Shown: positions 37,732 to 47,025, counted from the stretch's first letter. The stretch: DNA of 64,000 nucleotides from an uncultured Aeromonadaceae bacterium (GCA_945957385.1 CAMFKP010000007.1:1-64000), one strand, 5' to 3'. Numbers and translations are program-made. The notes: a model not told the origin generated them from the letters alone.

Positions 37732-39417
37732 ATGATTCTTGATATTGGTAACATGCTCCATATAAACGACGTCATGCTGATTTTCATGGTGCTGGTTTTT
37801 GGGCTGTTGCTGGGCAAAGTCCGACTCGGAAATTTCCAACTTGGTAATACAGTCGGCGTCATGAGCAGTGCGCTGCTGTTTGGACACCTGGGTTTTACCA
37901 TCAATCCAGCCGCCGGCAATATTGCGTTTATGATGTTCATCTTCGCGGTCGGGGTAGAAGCCGGGCCGCATTTTTTTAGTGTTTTTCTGCGGGATGGCCT
38001 GCGTTATATCAGCCTGTCGCTGGTCATTCTCGCGACCGCGATGCTGTTGACCTATCTGTTTGCGTCGCTGTTTGATCTGGGGCCTGGTCTGGCGGCCGGC
38101 ATTCTGGCCGGTGCGCTGACCTCAACACCGGCGCTGGTCGGGGCACAAGATAGTTTGCAAAGTGGCTACCTGACCTTACCGCATAATGCCAGCATCAGCG
38201 CCATGCTCGATAACATGAGTGTCGGTTATGCGCTGACCTATATGATCGGCTTGATCGGACTCATCATACTTGTACGCTACCTCCCTTCCCTGTTCGGTCT
38301 CGATCTGCGCGCCGAAAGCCACAAAATTGCGCGAGAGCGTGGTTTGGGTGGCGGACAAAGCAAAACCTATTTACCGATTATCCGGGCTTACCGGGTTGGT
38401 CCGGAGATGGCGCGTTGGATAGATGGCCGCTCACTACGCGAAACCGGCATCTATCCACACACAGGCTGTTATGTCGAACGTTTGCGACGCAATGGCATCA
38501 TAGTCGCCAGTCCCGATGGCAATACCGTTTTGCAGGAAGGGGATGATATAGCGCTATTAGGTTATCCGGAAAGCCATGAAAAACTCGACCTGAGCTACCG
38601 TACCGGCAAGGAGGTGTTTGATCGCGATCTGCTGGATCTGCAAATTGTCACCGAAGAGATAGTGGTTAAAAACGATAATTACGTTGGTCGTTATCTGGTG
38701 GAACTGAATCTCACAGGCAAAGGCTGTTTTTTGAACAGCATCGTGCGCTCACAAATCGAAATGCCCCTGGATCGGAACATCATGCTGCAAAAAGGGGATG
38801 TTCTACAGATCAGTGGTGAGCGCCATCGCCTGGAACGCTTGGCTAGCCGCATCGGTTTTATCAGCATCCACAGCCAAGCTTCGGATCTGGTTGCTTTCAG
38901 CGCGTTTTTCATTTGTGGCTTATTAATCGGTAGCATCTCACTGGTGTTTGGCCATTTTCAGTTCGGACTGGGCAATGCCGTCGGCCTGTTGTTCGGCGGT
39001 ATCTTGATGGGTTACCTAGGATCGACCCATCCAACCATGGGTTACATACCGCCAGGCGTGTTGCGCTTTATCAAGGATCTGGGGCTGGCTCTGTTTATGG
39101 CCAGTATTGGCCTCAAGGCCGGAACCGGCCTCGCCAGCCACCTGAATGATACCGGCTGGATAGTACTGGTGGTGGGTGCCCTGGTGGCCATCATCCCAGT
39201 TTTGGTAGGCTACTTGTTCGGCATTCATGTTCTAAAGATGAACCCAGCACTCTTGCTTGGCGCCATTACCGGGGCTCGCACCTCGGCACCCGCAATGGAG
39301 GTCGTCAATCACCTCGCCGATAGCTCTATACCTGCATTAGGTTATGCCGGCACTTATGCCGTCGCGAACGTCATGCTGACATTGGCAGGAGCCTTGATGA
39401 TCAGCCTCTGGTTTTAA
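37732..39417 (+). CDS. ybjL: YbjL/AspT-type transporter with RCK_C domains
   Basis: A 561-residue inner-membrane protein, the same length as E. coli YbjL. Two membrane halves of about five helices each flank a cytosolic region (about 210-385) with two TrkA-C/RCK_C domains. Characteristic sequences are LRLGNFQLGN-like and FIFAVGVEAGPHFFSVF in the first half and MASIGLKAGTGL plus ITGARTSAPAME in the second. AspT relatives exchange aspartate and alanine; the substrate of YbjL is not established. The TTG or ATG near 37732 gives the family length. A strong terminator follows. Confidence 0.92.
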   Translation: MILDIGNMLHINDVMLIFMVLVFGLLLGKVRLGNFQLGNTVGVMSSALLFGHLGFTINPAAGNIAFMMFIFAVGVEAGPHFFSVFLRDGLRYISLSLVILATAMLLTYLFASLFDLGPGLAAGILAGALTSTPALVGAQDSLQSGYLTLPHNASISAMLDNMSVGYALTYMIGLIGLIILVRYLPSLFGLDLRAESHKIARERGLGGGQSKTYLPIIRAYRVGPEMARWIDGRSLRETGIYPHTGCYVERLRRNGIIVASPDGNTVLQEGDDIALLGYPESHEKLDLSYRTGKEVFDRDLLDLQIVTEEIVVKNDNYVGRYLVELNLTGKGCFLNSIVRSQIEMPLDRNIMLQKGDVLQISGERHRLERLASRIGFISIHSQASDLVAFSAFFICGLLIGSISLVFGHFQFGLGNAVGLLFGGILMGYLGSTHPTMGYIPPGVLRFIKDLGLALFMASIGLKAGTGLASHLNDTGWIVLVVGALVAIIPVLVGYLFGIHVLKMNPALLLGAITGARTSAPAMEVVNHLADSSIPALGYAGTYAVANVMLTLAGALMISLWF

Positions 39418-39445
39418 CCCACTGGGCAACGATCTGATATATGGT

Positions 39446-39475
39446 AAAAAGGGCTGTCATTGACAGCCCTTTTTA
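39446..39475. terminator. Rho-independent terminator after the YbjL-like gene
   Basis: AAAAAGGGCTGTCA and TGACAGCCCTTTTT form a near-perfect palindrome (39446-39474) with a T run, between convergent genes. It can work for both. Confidence 0.92.
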
Positions 39476-39502
39476 TTTGTTCATCCAGCCAAGGGCAGGA
39501 TT

Positions 39503-39706
39503 TCACGCCGCCTTGGACAACTGGGAAATCGTGGTGTTGACTTCACTGACGGTGGTCTTGTGCAACGTATCCGCCTCTTTAGGCAGCTTCAGTTGACCAC
39601 CTTCAAATTCATATCCACCCCGTCCGTGGATATACAGACGCCCCTTGAAAAACGTTTTCACATACTTGGCGATCATTAACGGCAAGTATTTTTTGAAGAT
39701 TCTCAT
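39503..39706 (-). CDS. Small conserved basic protein, unknown
   Basis: A 67-residue protein starting MRIFKKYLPLMIAKYVKTFF, a basic amphipathic helix, then GRLYIHGRGGYEFEGGQLKLP, a likely beta hairpin, and a polar helical tail. I think similar short proteins occur in Aeromonas and Vibrio but know no function. ATG 39706 has AAGGGA 9 bases upstream and is preferred to the in-frame start at 39751. The basic N-terminal helix may bind membrane or nucleic acid, but this is speculation. Confidence 0.7.
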   Translation of the reverse strand: MRIFKKYLPLMIAKYVKTFFKGRLYIHGRGGYEFEGGQLKLPKEADTLHKTTVSEVNTTISQLSKAA

Positions 39707-39843
39707 TATTAGGATCCCTTTCGTGTGCCACATGAAAGTAGACATCAGCATACGCGAAAAAGTTCCAATAAACTGCGATTAATGTCTGTTACATCACACT
39801 GTTACAGTGGAATATTCCACAACACTGGGTGAGATCACAGTTC

Positions 39844-40302
39844 TTATAGCCGTTGCGGCGACTGTTGCCACAACAAGCTCCCTCTCCCTTGCTCCAACTC
39901 GACTGCCGCCATCGCCGACGTCACGAACATCGGGGGCATGACCCCTGGCACCAGATTAGCCACCAGATAACCTACCAACGGTAAATGGCTGATTACCAGA
40001 CACTGCTGGGTTTCGGATTCAAGAGCATACAGATAATCTGTAAGCGCTGAGGCATCACCATGTGGAACCAGATCATCCATGGTCTGCATCATCGCGTCCG
40101 GAAACAGCTCAGCAATGGTCTGCCATGTTTGCTGTGCCCGCAGATAGGGACTCACCAGCACGCGTACCGGCCCTGTCATCTGCGGCTGCAACCAAAGCGC
40201 CATGGCGCGTGATTGCTGGCGCCCCAATGCTGTCAGCGCACGGCTGGCATCGTGATCGGCGCCCAATACTGCATCACCATGACGCATTATTACGACTTTC
40301 AT
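39844..40302 (-). CDS. sixA: Phosphohistidine phosphatase SixA
   Basis: A 152-residue histidine phosphatase. The catalytic RHG is at residues 7-9 (VVIMRHGDAV), with the usual SPYLRAQQTW block and a late VISHLPLVGYL containing the second histidine. SixA removes phosphate from histidine-containing phosphotransfer domains, including the nitrogen phosphotransferase protein NPr. It is divergent from the M16 peptidase gene, with about 135 bases between starts. Confidence 0.95.
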   Translation of the reverse strand: MKVVIMRHGDAVLGADHDASRALTALGRQQSRAMALWLQPQMTGPVRVLVSPYLRAQQTWQTIAELFPDAMMQTMDDLVPHGDASALTDYLYALESETQQCLVISHLPLVGYLVANLVPGVMPPMFVTSAMAAVELEQGRGSLLWQQSPQRL

Positions 40303-40438
40303 CTACACCTGTTCCCAAAGCGTATTCACAACATCGCGAGTTTACTGAGTTGGCAGGATAGCCACAATGGGATAACGGCAGAAATACGGTTTGCACCCAC
40401 TGGCTAGCCAGTCAATAATAACCTTGCAGATCAATAAA

Positions 40439-43255
40439 ATGAGCCTATCCATGGTTTCTGAAGCCTCGCATCTTTCGATTCAACACAGCCCGAATGATCA
40501 CCGTACCTACGAATACCTGACGCTTGAGAACCAGCTCCGTGTATTACTGATCGAAGATGCCCGCTGCGAAAAATCCGCGGCAGCGTTGGCAGTCAATGTG
40601 GGCCATTTTCAAGATCCGCCTGATAGGCTCGGGATGGCACATTTTCTTGAACACATGTTGTTTCTAGGCACGGAGCGCTACCCGGACGCCGGTGAATATC
40701 AAGCGTTCATTTCGCGTCATGGTGGCAGTAATAACGCGTGGACGGGTACGGAATTCACCAACTACTACTTCGATATCCGGCACCATGCCTTCGCAGAAGG
40801 CTTGCACCGTTTCTCGCAGTTTTTCATCTGTCCAACGCTCGATCCTGCGTTAGTTGACAAAGAGCGCAATGCCATCGACTCCGAATACCGGCTCAAATTG
40901 ACGGATGACGTCCGTCGCAGTTACCAGGTACATAAAGAGACAGTTAATCCCGATCACCCTTTTGCTAAATTTTCGGTTGGAAACTGGGATACGCTTGGTG
41001 ATCGTGCCGATAGCGTAATTCGAGATGAATTGCTGGCGTTTTATCAGCAGCAATACAGTGCCGAACGGATGACGCTGGTGATCCACTCCTCTCAACCGTT
41101 GGCCCGTCTCAGGCAATGGGCGCTGGAGTTCTTTTCGGCGATCCCCTGCCGATCTTTGCCGCAACCAGAGATAACGATCCCCCTCTATCGACCACAGGAT
41201 CTGGCCATCCGCATCCAGATCCAGCCGGTGCGTGAAAGCCGCAAACTCGTGGTGACCTTTGCATTGCCGGGTATTGATGGCTTCTATCGCACCAAGCCAC
41301 TGACGTTTCTAAGCCACCTGCTCGGTTATGAGGGTAAAGGCAGTCTTTATGCCTGGCTGCGCAACCAGGGCTGGATCAACACCCTCTCCGCAGGCAGTGG
41401 GGTTGGGGGTAGTAATTTCAAGGACTTTGCTGTCAGCTTCGGACTCACCCCTGAAGGGCTGCATCATGAAAACAGCATCATAGAGCAGTTGTTCGCCTAT
41501 CTGGCACTGATACGTGAACAGGGCGTTGAAGCATGGCGCTATCAGGAAAAACGTTCGGTCCTCGATCTGCTATATCGTTATCAAGAAGGCAGTCGCCCCA
41601 TCGATAATGTCGCTCATCTAGCGGTCAATATGCATCATTACGCTCCAGAACATATCGTCAGCGGTGACTATCTGATGGAGTGGTTTAATCCGGCCGAAAT
41701 TCACGCCATGCTCGATTATATGGTGCCTGATAATATGCGCATTCAACTGGCCGCACCTGGTATCGCCACTAACCGCACCGCGCGCTGGTATGATACGCCA
41801 TATCAGGTCGACCCTATCGAAAGTGTCTGGCTGCGGCGCTGGCGTGAGGCCGCGCCCTCGCCTCAGCTGCTATTACCCGAGCCCAATCCGTTCATCTGTG
41901 ATCGGCCGCAAGCGCATCCCGTACAACATGTCCATGCCATTCCACAGTGTTTGATTGACCGCAGCGGGATCCGGGTGTGGCATCTGCATGACGCAGAATA
42001 CCCAGTTCCCAAGGGTTCACTCTACATCGCTGTCGACAGTGAGCATGCGGTGCGCTCTCCGCGCCACATTGCCCTGATGCGGCTGACGGTCGAATTGCTG
42101 ATCGATCATCTCAATGAGCTGACCTATCCTGCTGAAATTGCCGGACTCAGTTACGATATCTATGCCCATCAGGGGGGGTATACGCTGCAACTGTCAGGTT
42201 TTAGCAGCCGTCTCCCACGCCTGCTGGAACTGATATTGAAAAATCGCACCTTTGGGCGCGTCGATCCCACTCGATTTGCCATTATCCGTCAGCAATTACT
42301 GCAAAATTGGCAAAATCAGAACAAAGGACGGCCGATCTCGCAGCTGTTCTCGCACCTGACCAGCGTACTGCAGCCAAATAACCCGCCAGTCGAACTGTTG
42401 ATTCCCTATCTACAAAGCGTCAGTCACCAGGAGTTGCCGGAATTTGTGCGCCAACTGTATAAGGCAGTCCATCTGGAAGTTCTAGCCCACGGTGATTGGT
42501 TAGAAGAAGATGTCAGAAAAATAGCCGGCCTGCTGGAACACGAACTAACGCCGTTAAGTCTGCCTAGCCGTGAAACTCGACGTCAGTTGATCAACATTGC
42601 CCAGCAAGGAACCTTCATTTGCGAGCGACCCTGCGCCCATGCGGACTCTGCGGTACTGGTTTACTACCAATCCAGCGGCACCCAACCTGAGGACATCGCC
42701 TGCTTTACATTGGCCAATCACCTGCTCTCTTCACATTTTTTCCACGAGCTCCGAACCCGCCAACAACTCGGTTATGTGGTCGGCACCGGCAATTTGCCGT
42801 TGAATCGTCATCCTGGGCTGATCTTGTATGTGCAGTCGCCCGTTGCCGGCCCGCGCGCCCTGCTTGATGCGATTGAGTTGTTTATTGATGACTTTTATCT
42901 GCAACTGATGGAGCTCAATGAACAGACCTGGCAAGAGAGCAAACAGGGACTATTGAATCAACTGCTGGAAAAAGATGCCAATCAACGCACCCGCAGCCAG
43001 CGGCTGTGGGTCAGTATCGGCAGTCGCGATTTTCTGTTCAGCCAGCGTGAACGTGTTGCCGATGTGGTCCGGCACATGACGCGCGCCGAATTAATCCGCT
43101 TCTTGCGTTCATTACGGAGTCAACAGTCTGACCGACTGATCCTGTGCAGCTATGGGGACGCCCATGCCGACTCCGAACGTATTGAGGAAGGTACCCACAT
43201 CGGCGATCTGAGCGAGTTTCAGCAACGCAGCGACAAATTCTCCAACTTGGCCTAA
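40439..43255 (+). CDS. Insulinase-family (M16) metallopeptidase
   Basis: A 938-residue pitrilysin-like enzyme. The inverted zinc motif HFLEH lies at about residue 70, and the third ligand is expected in the EYRLKL segment about 70 residues later. The N-terminal domain is typical (RVLLIEDARCEKSAAALAVNVGHF), and the C-terminal half has HELRTRQQLGYVVGT. No signal peptide is seen, unlike E. coli pitrilysin, so it may be cytosolic or exported another way. Substrates are usually peptides. ATG 40439 is provisional; 40451 or a TTG at 40391 are alternatives, all with weak ribosome sites. Its TAA overlaps the vgrG stop from the opposite strand. Confidence 0.92.
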   Translation: MSLSMVSEASHLSIQHSPNDHRTYEYLTLENQLRVLLIEDARCEKSAAALAVNVGHFQDPPDRLGMAHFLEHMLFLGTERYPDAGEYQAFISRHGGSNNAWTGTEFTNYYFDIRHHAFAEGLHRFSQFFICPTLDPALVDKERNAIDSEYRLKLTDDVRRSYQVHKETVNPDHPFAKFSVGNWDTLGDRADSVIRDELLAFYQQQYSAERMTLVIHSSQPLARLRQWALEFFSAIPCRSLPQPEITIPLYRPQDLAIRIQIQPVRESRKLVVTFALPGIDGFYRTKPLTFLSHLLGYEGKGSLYAWLRNQGWINTLSAGSGVGGSNFKDFAVSFGLTPEGLHHENSIIEQLFAYLALIREQGVEAWRYQEKRSVLDLLYRYQEGSRPIDNVAHLAVNMHHYAPEHIVSGDYLMEWFNPAEIHAMLDYMVPDNMRIQLAAPGIATNRTARWYDTPYQVDPIESVWLRRWREAAPSPQLLLPEPNPFICDRPQAHPVQHVHAIPQCLIDRSGIRVWHLHDAEYPVPKGSLYIAVDSEHAVRSPRHIALMRLTVELLIDHLNELTYPAEIAGLSYDIYAHQGGYTLQLSGFSSRLPRLLELILKNRTFGRVDPTRFAIIRQQLLQNWQNQNKGRPISQLFSHLTSVLQPNNPPVELLIPYLQSVSHQELPEFVRQLYKAVHLEVLAHGDWLEEDVRKIAGLLEHELTPLSLPSRETRRQLINIAQQGTFICERPCAHADSAVLVYYQSSGTQPEDIACFTLANHLLSSHFFHELRTRQQLGYVVGTGNLPLNRHPGLILYVQSPVAGPRALLDAIELFIDDFYLQLMELNEQTWQESKQGLLNQLLEKDANQRTRSQRLWVSIGSRDFLFSQRERVADVVRHMTRAELIRFLRSLRSQQSDRLILCSYGDAHADSERIEEGTHIGDLSEFQQRSDKFSNLA

Positions 43256-45246
43256 CACGAAAACAGATATGGCGTCTGTTGCAAGCAACGGCGGATCTGC
43301 TGACTCACATCGGGTTGCCAAAGCTGAGGGGACGCCAACTCTGGTACCGCCACGCCATCCGGTGCTAACGGCTGTACCAGCTCGGCCGTTAGTGCTGGCG
43401 CCAACTGCCCCCCTGAATTGAGGCGGATCCGTGACCCCACCAGCGTGATGCCACTGTGATCGAGACGAAGGAAACTGTCACCTACACGTAAGGTGATCGC
43501 CTCGGCCGATTCGAGTCGGATCTCGTCGCGACTCTGGCTGGTCATGCGGCCATCACAATTGTGAAAGCAATCCCCGGCAGTATGCTGCACCCAGTCACCG
43601 GCCAATGACTGGTGATATGCTCCTGTGACATGGGCTCTGACATTACCAGCCACCCGCCAGTGCTGATCACCACCAATGTGCAGCTTGCTATCACCGGCGA
43701 TATGACTGGATTCATCGAGACCAATCTGCCGTCTTAGCGAATGTTTAACCGCTATATCCAGATCGCGTTGTGCTATCAGGCGTATCTCTTCAATGCCAGC
43801 TTTATCCTCCATGCTCAGTTCATTGTAACCGCTGGTGGCCCCCACAGAACGGCCACGCAGTACCGTCCGCGTCTTGGCTTCCGGCAGCGCATAGGGCAAC
43901 GGATGCAATGCATCGTAGACACAGCCGATCACCACGGGCGCATCGGGATTGCCATCGATAAACTGTACCAACACCTCCTGTCCAACCCGCGGTAGCACTA
44001 ACAGGCCAAAGCCATCACCTGCAGATGCCTGCATGACACGTAGCCAACAGGAGCTGTGGTCGTCAAATTGACCAGCTTGATCCCAATAAAACTGCACCTT
44101 GATACGTCCATATGCATCGCAATACACACTCTCACCCTGCGGCCCTACGACACGCGCACTCTGTGGGCCATCAATACGCGGCCGCGGCAGAGGTGAGCAG
44201 ACGGGAACCGTGTTAGCCGGCAGCAGCGTAAACGCGTTATGGTATTCAGTGGTGCCGTCATGCGGCTCTTCCTCCAGCGCCGCAGCCTGGCTGGCGCTGT
44301 GTTCGATGGACACCGGTTGCCAATCTGCATCCGGCACCGCCGGCTGTTGCAGGGTAAAACGCCCCCCGAGCCGCAATCCCATCTCTGTGGAGCGACCCTG
44401 ACAGGTCTCGGCACTCAGCTGTTCGGCTCGATATGTGAGTAGGCATAGGCGCTGAGCCATGTGTCCATCCGCTGGCCAGCCCGGATAAAGCTGCCGCTGA
44501 CGAACGGAATTCGGCTCGCCCTGCCTGGTCTCAAGCTCGGCGGCCGGGGTGAGGAAGTGATAGTGTCGCAGCTGGACACCATCCGCCGTCTGCTGCCAGC
44601 AATGCTGCATCTGCGACAAATAACCGGCACTGTCCCAATCGTGGGGATGCGCATTAAATTGCAGTGTGCCCGTGTCGACCAGGTCATCGCAGTGATCGCA
44701 AATCCGCAGCGGCCGAGCCGGCTGCTCCCAGTCATGGAAAAAGAAACACCCCTCTTCACTGAGCAGCCGCTGCAAAAATGCCAGATCGGTCTCGTGATAT
44801 TGCACGCAGTACTCACGGGGCCGAAGTGGCCGACGCAGCGAAAACAGCGCACTGGGCAACCCATGCTCTTGCAACAGACGCTGGACTATCTGCCGCATAT
44901 CGGTCTGTTGGTAGATGCGGCATTGGCTACGTAGCGCCAGACGGCTGATCGGATCGGTAATTTGCAATTGCCAGCGCGTGCGCTGTCGCCCGGCCGGCAA
45001 GCGGCTGAGTGCGGCAATTTCCCCACCCAGACGGCGCTGTACAACCCCTTCGCGATAGCATTGCAGGCGGACCTGACGTCCAAGCCAGGTTCGCGGTTCC
45101 GCAACCGTATCATGACCGGCAATCAACCATGTCCACTGCGCTGGCGTGGAGAGACGTTCGCTGCCGCGCAGCGAAACCAGCTGCCAATCGGCCGCTGGCT
45201 CACCGCCAATCTCCAACTGAAAAGAGAGCCCCGAGCGAAAAGTCAT
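43252..45246 (-). CDS. vgrG: Type VI secretion spike protein VgrG
   Basis: A 664-residue VgrG. The N-terminal gp27-like part has REYCVQYHETDLAFLQRLLSEEG, and the gp5-like OB fold and helix region has ARVVGPQGESVYCDAYGRIKVQFYWD, WLRVMQASAGDGFG and LPRVGQEVLVQFIDGNPDAPV. The remaining C-terminal region (about 490-664) is a beta-helix with GD/GG repeats and a short tail ending YLFSC. I see no added effector domain. ATG 45246 overlaps the PAAR stop (ATGA), with GGAGGTAGG upstream, so translation is coupled. Confidence 0.95.
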   Translation of the reverse strand: MTFRSGLSFQLEIGGEPAADWQLVSLRGSERLSTPAQWTWLIAGHDTVAEPRTWLGRQVRLQCYREGVVQRRLGGEIAALSRLPAGRQRTRWQLQITDPISRLALRSQCRIYQQTDMRQIVQRLLQEHGLPSALFSLRRPLRPREYCVQYHETDLAFLQRLLSEEGCFFFHDWEQPARPLRICDHCDDLVDTGTLQFNAHPHDWDSAGYLSQMQHCWQQTADGVQLRHYHFLTPAAELETRQGEPNSVRQRQLYPGWPADGHMAQRLCLLTYRAEQLSAETCQGRSTEMGLRLGGRFTLQQPAVPDADWQPVSIEHSASQAAALEEEPHDGTTEYHNAFTLLPANTVPVCSPLPRPRIDGPQSARVVGPQGESVYCDAYGRIKVQFYWDQAGQFDDHSSCWLRVMQASAGDGFGLLVLPRVGQEVLVQFIDGNPDAPVVIGCVYDALHPLPYALPEAKTRTVLRGRSVGATSGYNELSMEDKAGIEEIRLIAQRDLDIAVKHSLRRQIGLDESSHIAGDSKLHIGGDQHWRVAGNVRAHVTGAYHQSLAGDWVQHTAGDCFHNCDGRMTSQSRDEIRLESAEAITLRVGDSFLRLDHSGITLVGSRIRLNSGGQLAPALTAELVQPLAPDGVAVPELASPQLWQPDVSQQIRRCLQQTPYLFSC

Positions 45247-45527
45247 CCTACCTCCACAAAGCCCAGAGCCAGGAGCTGTCCACCACAATCGACCCGACTG
45301 CCAGCATGGGCCAACGGCCGGCCATTGACCAGGACATGGCTGGCACCACTGGCAATGCTGCGCCGATGCAACGGGCGTTTGGCCTTGCGATGCGGCAGCA
45401 GTTGGTCCCCCACCCGGGCAACGGGTCGCTGCCGGATCCAGACATCGGCACTGGCGGTCAGGATCCGGGTTGCCGGATACCCATCATGCCCACTGCCCCA
45501 ATCACCACGACAGGCTACGGCGGCCAT
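45243..45527 (-). CDS. PAAR-domain protein (T6SS tip)
   Basis: A 94-residue protein made of one PAAR domain: HDGYPATRILTASADVWIRQ, VARVGDQLLPH, HRRSIASGASHVLVNGRPLA and AGSRVDCGGQL. PAAR proteins sharpen the VgrG spike and bind zinc; the histidines and cysteine in these segments fit. ATG 45527 lies 7 bases after the hcp stop, and the stop overlaps the vgrG start. It has no C-terminal toxin extension. Confidence 0.9.
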   Translation of the reverse strand: MAAVACRGDWGSGHDGYPATRILTASADVWIRQRPVARVGDQLLPHRKAKRPLHRRSIASGASHVLVNGRPLAHAGSRVDCGGQLLALGFVEVG

Positions 45528-45534
45528 AGTGTAG

Positions 45535-46053
45535 CTAGGCCTCGAGCGGGGTGCGCCAGTCATCCGCTCCCGACGTGCCGGCCACCAGATGCTCCCAGTC
45601 AATGCGCCGATAGGATAACGACACCTGCACCAGTTGAGTAAACTCCGCCTTGGCCTGATCCTGGCAATGCGGCATCAGACACTGAATATCCACTATCGTG
45701 GCGTCCGTCAGCGCCGTCGTGAAGAAGTGCTCCTGGCGCCCCTCGACCGAGGTCCGAAACCAACGCAGCACAACCTTGGGCAACATCTCCCCGGATGCCA
45801 GCGCGTTGTAAAGCAGCGGCACCGCCTTATTTAACGCGACGGTAAAACGAAATGGGCGATGGGCTCGTTGCCCGGCGGGTTGGCCAGACTGTGGATCGGT
45901 GGGCACGGTCACGGCATGTTCGAATGCCTGCACCAGCATCTCGTCTTCGTGGCCCTGCACATAGATGTTACCGACAGAGTCGGCCGTAAACGCGCCGGCA
46001 GTGATGTTGCCCTGGCTCTTGCCTTGAATTGCGATATAGCACGGTGTTGGCAT
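45535..46053 (-). CDS. hcp: Type VI secretion tube protein Hcp
   Basis: A 172-residue Hcp. The N-terminal PCYIAIQGKSQGNITAGAFT is diagnostic, as are the EHAVTVPTDPQSGQPAGQRA loop and LNKAVPLLYNALASGE. Hcp rings form the inner tube of the contractile machine. AAGGAG lies about 7 bases before the ATG, and a sigma-54 promoter match lies about 40 bases upstream. It is the first gene of a three-gene unit with PAAR and vgrG. No sheath, baseplate or ClpV genes are in the window, so the machine must be encoded elsewhere. Confidence 0.97.
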   Translation of the reverse strand: MPTPCYIAIQGKSQGNITAGAFTADSVGNIYVQGHEDEMLVQAFEHAVTVPTDPQSGQPAGQRAHRPFRFTVALNKAVPLLYNALASGEMLPKVVLRWFRTSVEGRQEHFFTTALTDATIVDIQCLMPHCQDQAKAEFTQLVQVSLSYRRIDWEHLVAGTSGADDWRTPLEA

Positions 46054-46092
46054 CTGGCTCTCCTTGATGAGCGTGAACGATACGCGTCTATC

Positions 46093-46107
46093 GCATACCG
46101 CGTGCCA
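46093..46107 (-). promoter_or_regulatory. Sigma-54 promoter of the hcp unit
   Basis: On the leftward strand TGGCACGCGGTATGC matches the sigma-54 consensus TGGCACG-N4-TTGC at all but one position, with the invariant GG and GC exactly ten bases apart. A start near 46081 would leave about 28 bases before the hcp ATG. In Vibrio and Aeromonas hcp units are driven by sigma-54 with VasH. Confidence 0.75.
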
Positions 46108-46232
46108 AGATGCATAGTGTTTGATTTCAATGGCTTAAAAACAGAGGCCACCTGAATACGTCAAAGGTGGCGCAAAGTAGGCAATCGTCACGCGGTTCTG
46201 ACTGATGTGGCTAGCGCTGGCCACTGGAAATT

Positions 46233-46282
46233 CCGTCTTGGCCGCCGGTTCGCGTCTTGGACGCTGCTGGCGGCCAAGACGG
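46233..46282. repeat. 14-bp perfect inverted repeat between hcp and the glycine-zipper gene
   Basis: CCGTCTTGGCCGCC (46233-46246) and GGCGGCCAAGACGG (46269-46282) pair perfectly around 22 bases that contain a further short stem. The element lies 14 bases beyond the stop of the glycine-zipper gene and upstream of the hcp promoter. No clean T run follows, so it may be a Rho-dependent end, an insulator or an operator. Confidence 0.7.
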
Positions 46283-46295
46283 CAGGATAAACAGT

Positions 46296-46823
46296 TTAGC
46301 GATGATGGCCATGGTGATGGGGGCCCGGCCGCCACTCGTTCGCTGGGCGCCAGTCGTCATGAGGTCTGCGGTGTCCATGCCAACCATGATCGTGCGGACG
46401 GCCATACTCCTCATCCGATTGGTAGCCAGAACCGTGACCCGATCCGCCACCGGTATGCCCCCCCAGCACCCCGCCGGCGGCACCGCCGATCCCGGCACCA
46501 ATCAGTTGGCCATTATCGCCCCCTACCTGCTGACCGATGGCGGCACCGCTAAGAGCGCCGATGGCCCCCCCTAGTGCCGCCTCATTACGTTTGCCGTGGC
46601 GCGTGGTTGCGGCACTGCCGACCGCACCACCGATGGCAGCACCAGCCAAGGCTCCCGTCTGGCCACCGAATTGCTTACCGATAATGGATCCGGCCACGCC
46701 GGCCGCACCACCACCCAATGCCGTATTCAAATCCTGACTGGCCCATGCAGAGCCGGACATGGTTCCCATGACCAATAACCAGGCGATCGCTGTGCTGTTC
46801 GGCATAACTTTGTACTCCATCAT
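46296..46823 (-). CDS. Exported glycine-zipper protein with His-rich tail
   Basis: A 175-residue protein with a signal peptide (cleaved after GSAWA) and no lipoprotein cysteine. The centre has repeated GxxxG/AxxxG helices (GAAGVAGSIIGKQFGG, GAAIGGAVGS, GALSGAAIGQQVGG), the glycine-zipper pattern of outer-membrane-associated proteins such as SlyB/Rick_17kDa relatives. The C-terminal third is Gly/His/Arg/Pro-rich, ending in HHHGHHR, and may bind metal. Both ATG 46823 and ATG 46805 have GGAG at good spacing, so the start is open; 46805 gives the shorter signal. Role unknown. Confidence 0.8.
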   Translation of the reverse strand: MMEYKVMPNSTAIAWLLVMGTMSGSAWASQDLNTALGGGAAGVAGSIIGKQFGGQTGALAGAAIGGAVGSAATTRHGKRNEAALGGAIGALSGAAIGQQVGGDNGQLIGAGIGGAAGGVLGGHTGGGSGHGSGYQSDEEYGRPHDHGWHGHRRPHDDWRPANEWRPGPHHHGHHR

Positions 46824-47025
46824 TGGGGCACTCCCCGTCTCACCGGCAATCTAGCATGCCGCTACCAGCCGCCAAGCCCAATCACACTTTGGTTGATGCG
46901 CCGTTTAATCTGTTGCTTTATGGTGCCAAGGATAACGGCTTCATCTCACGCTATTTATGTTGCATACCAGTATTTAAGGTCGATCTGAGCTTATAATCCA
47001 GGACCGGCTGTAAGAGGGTATCTAA

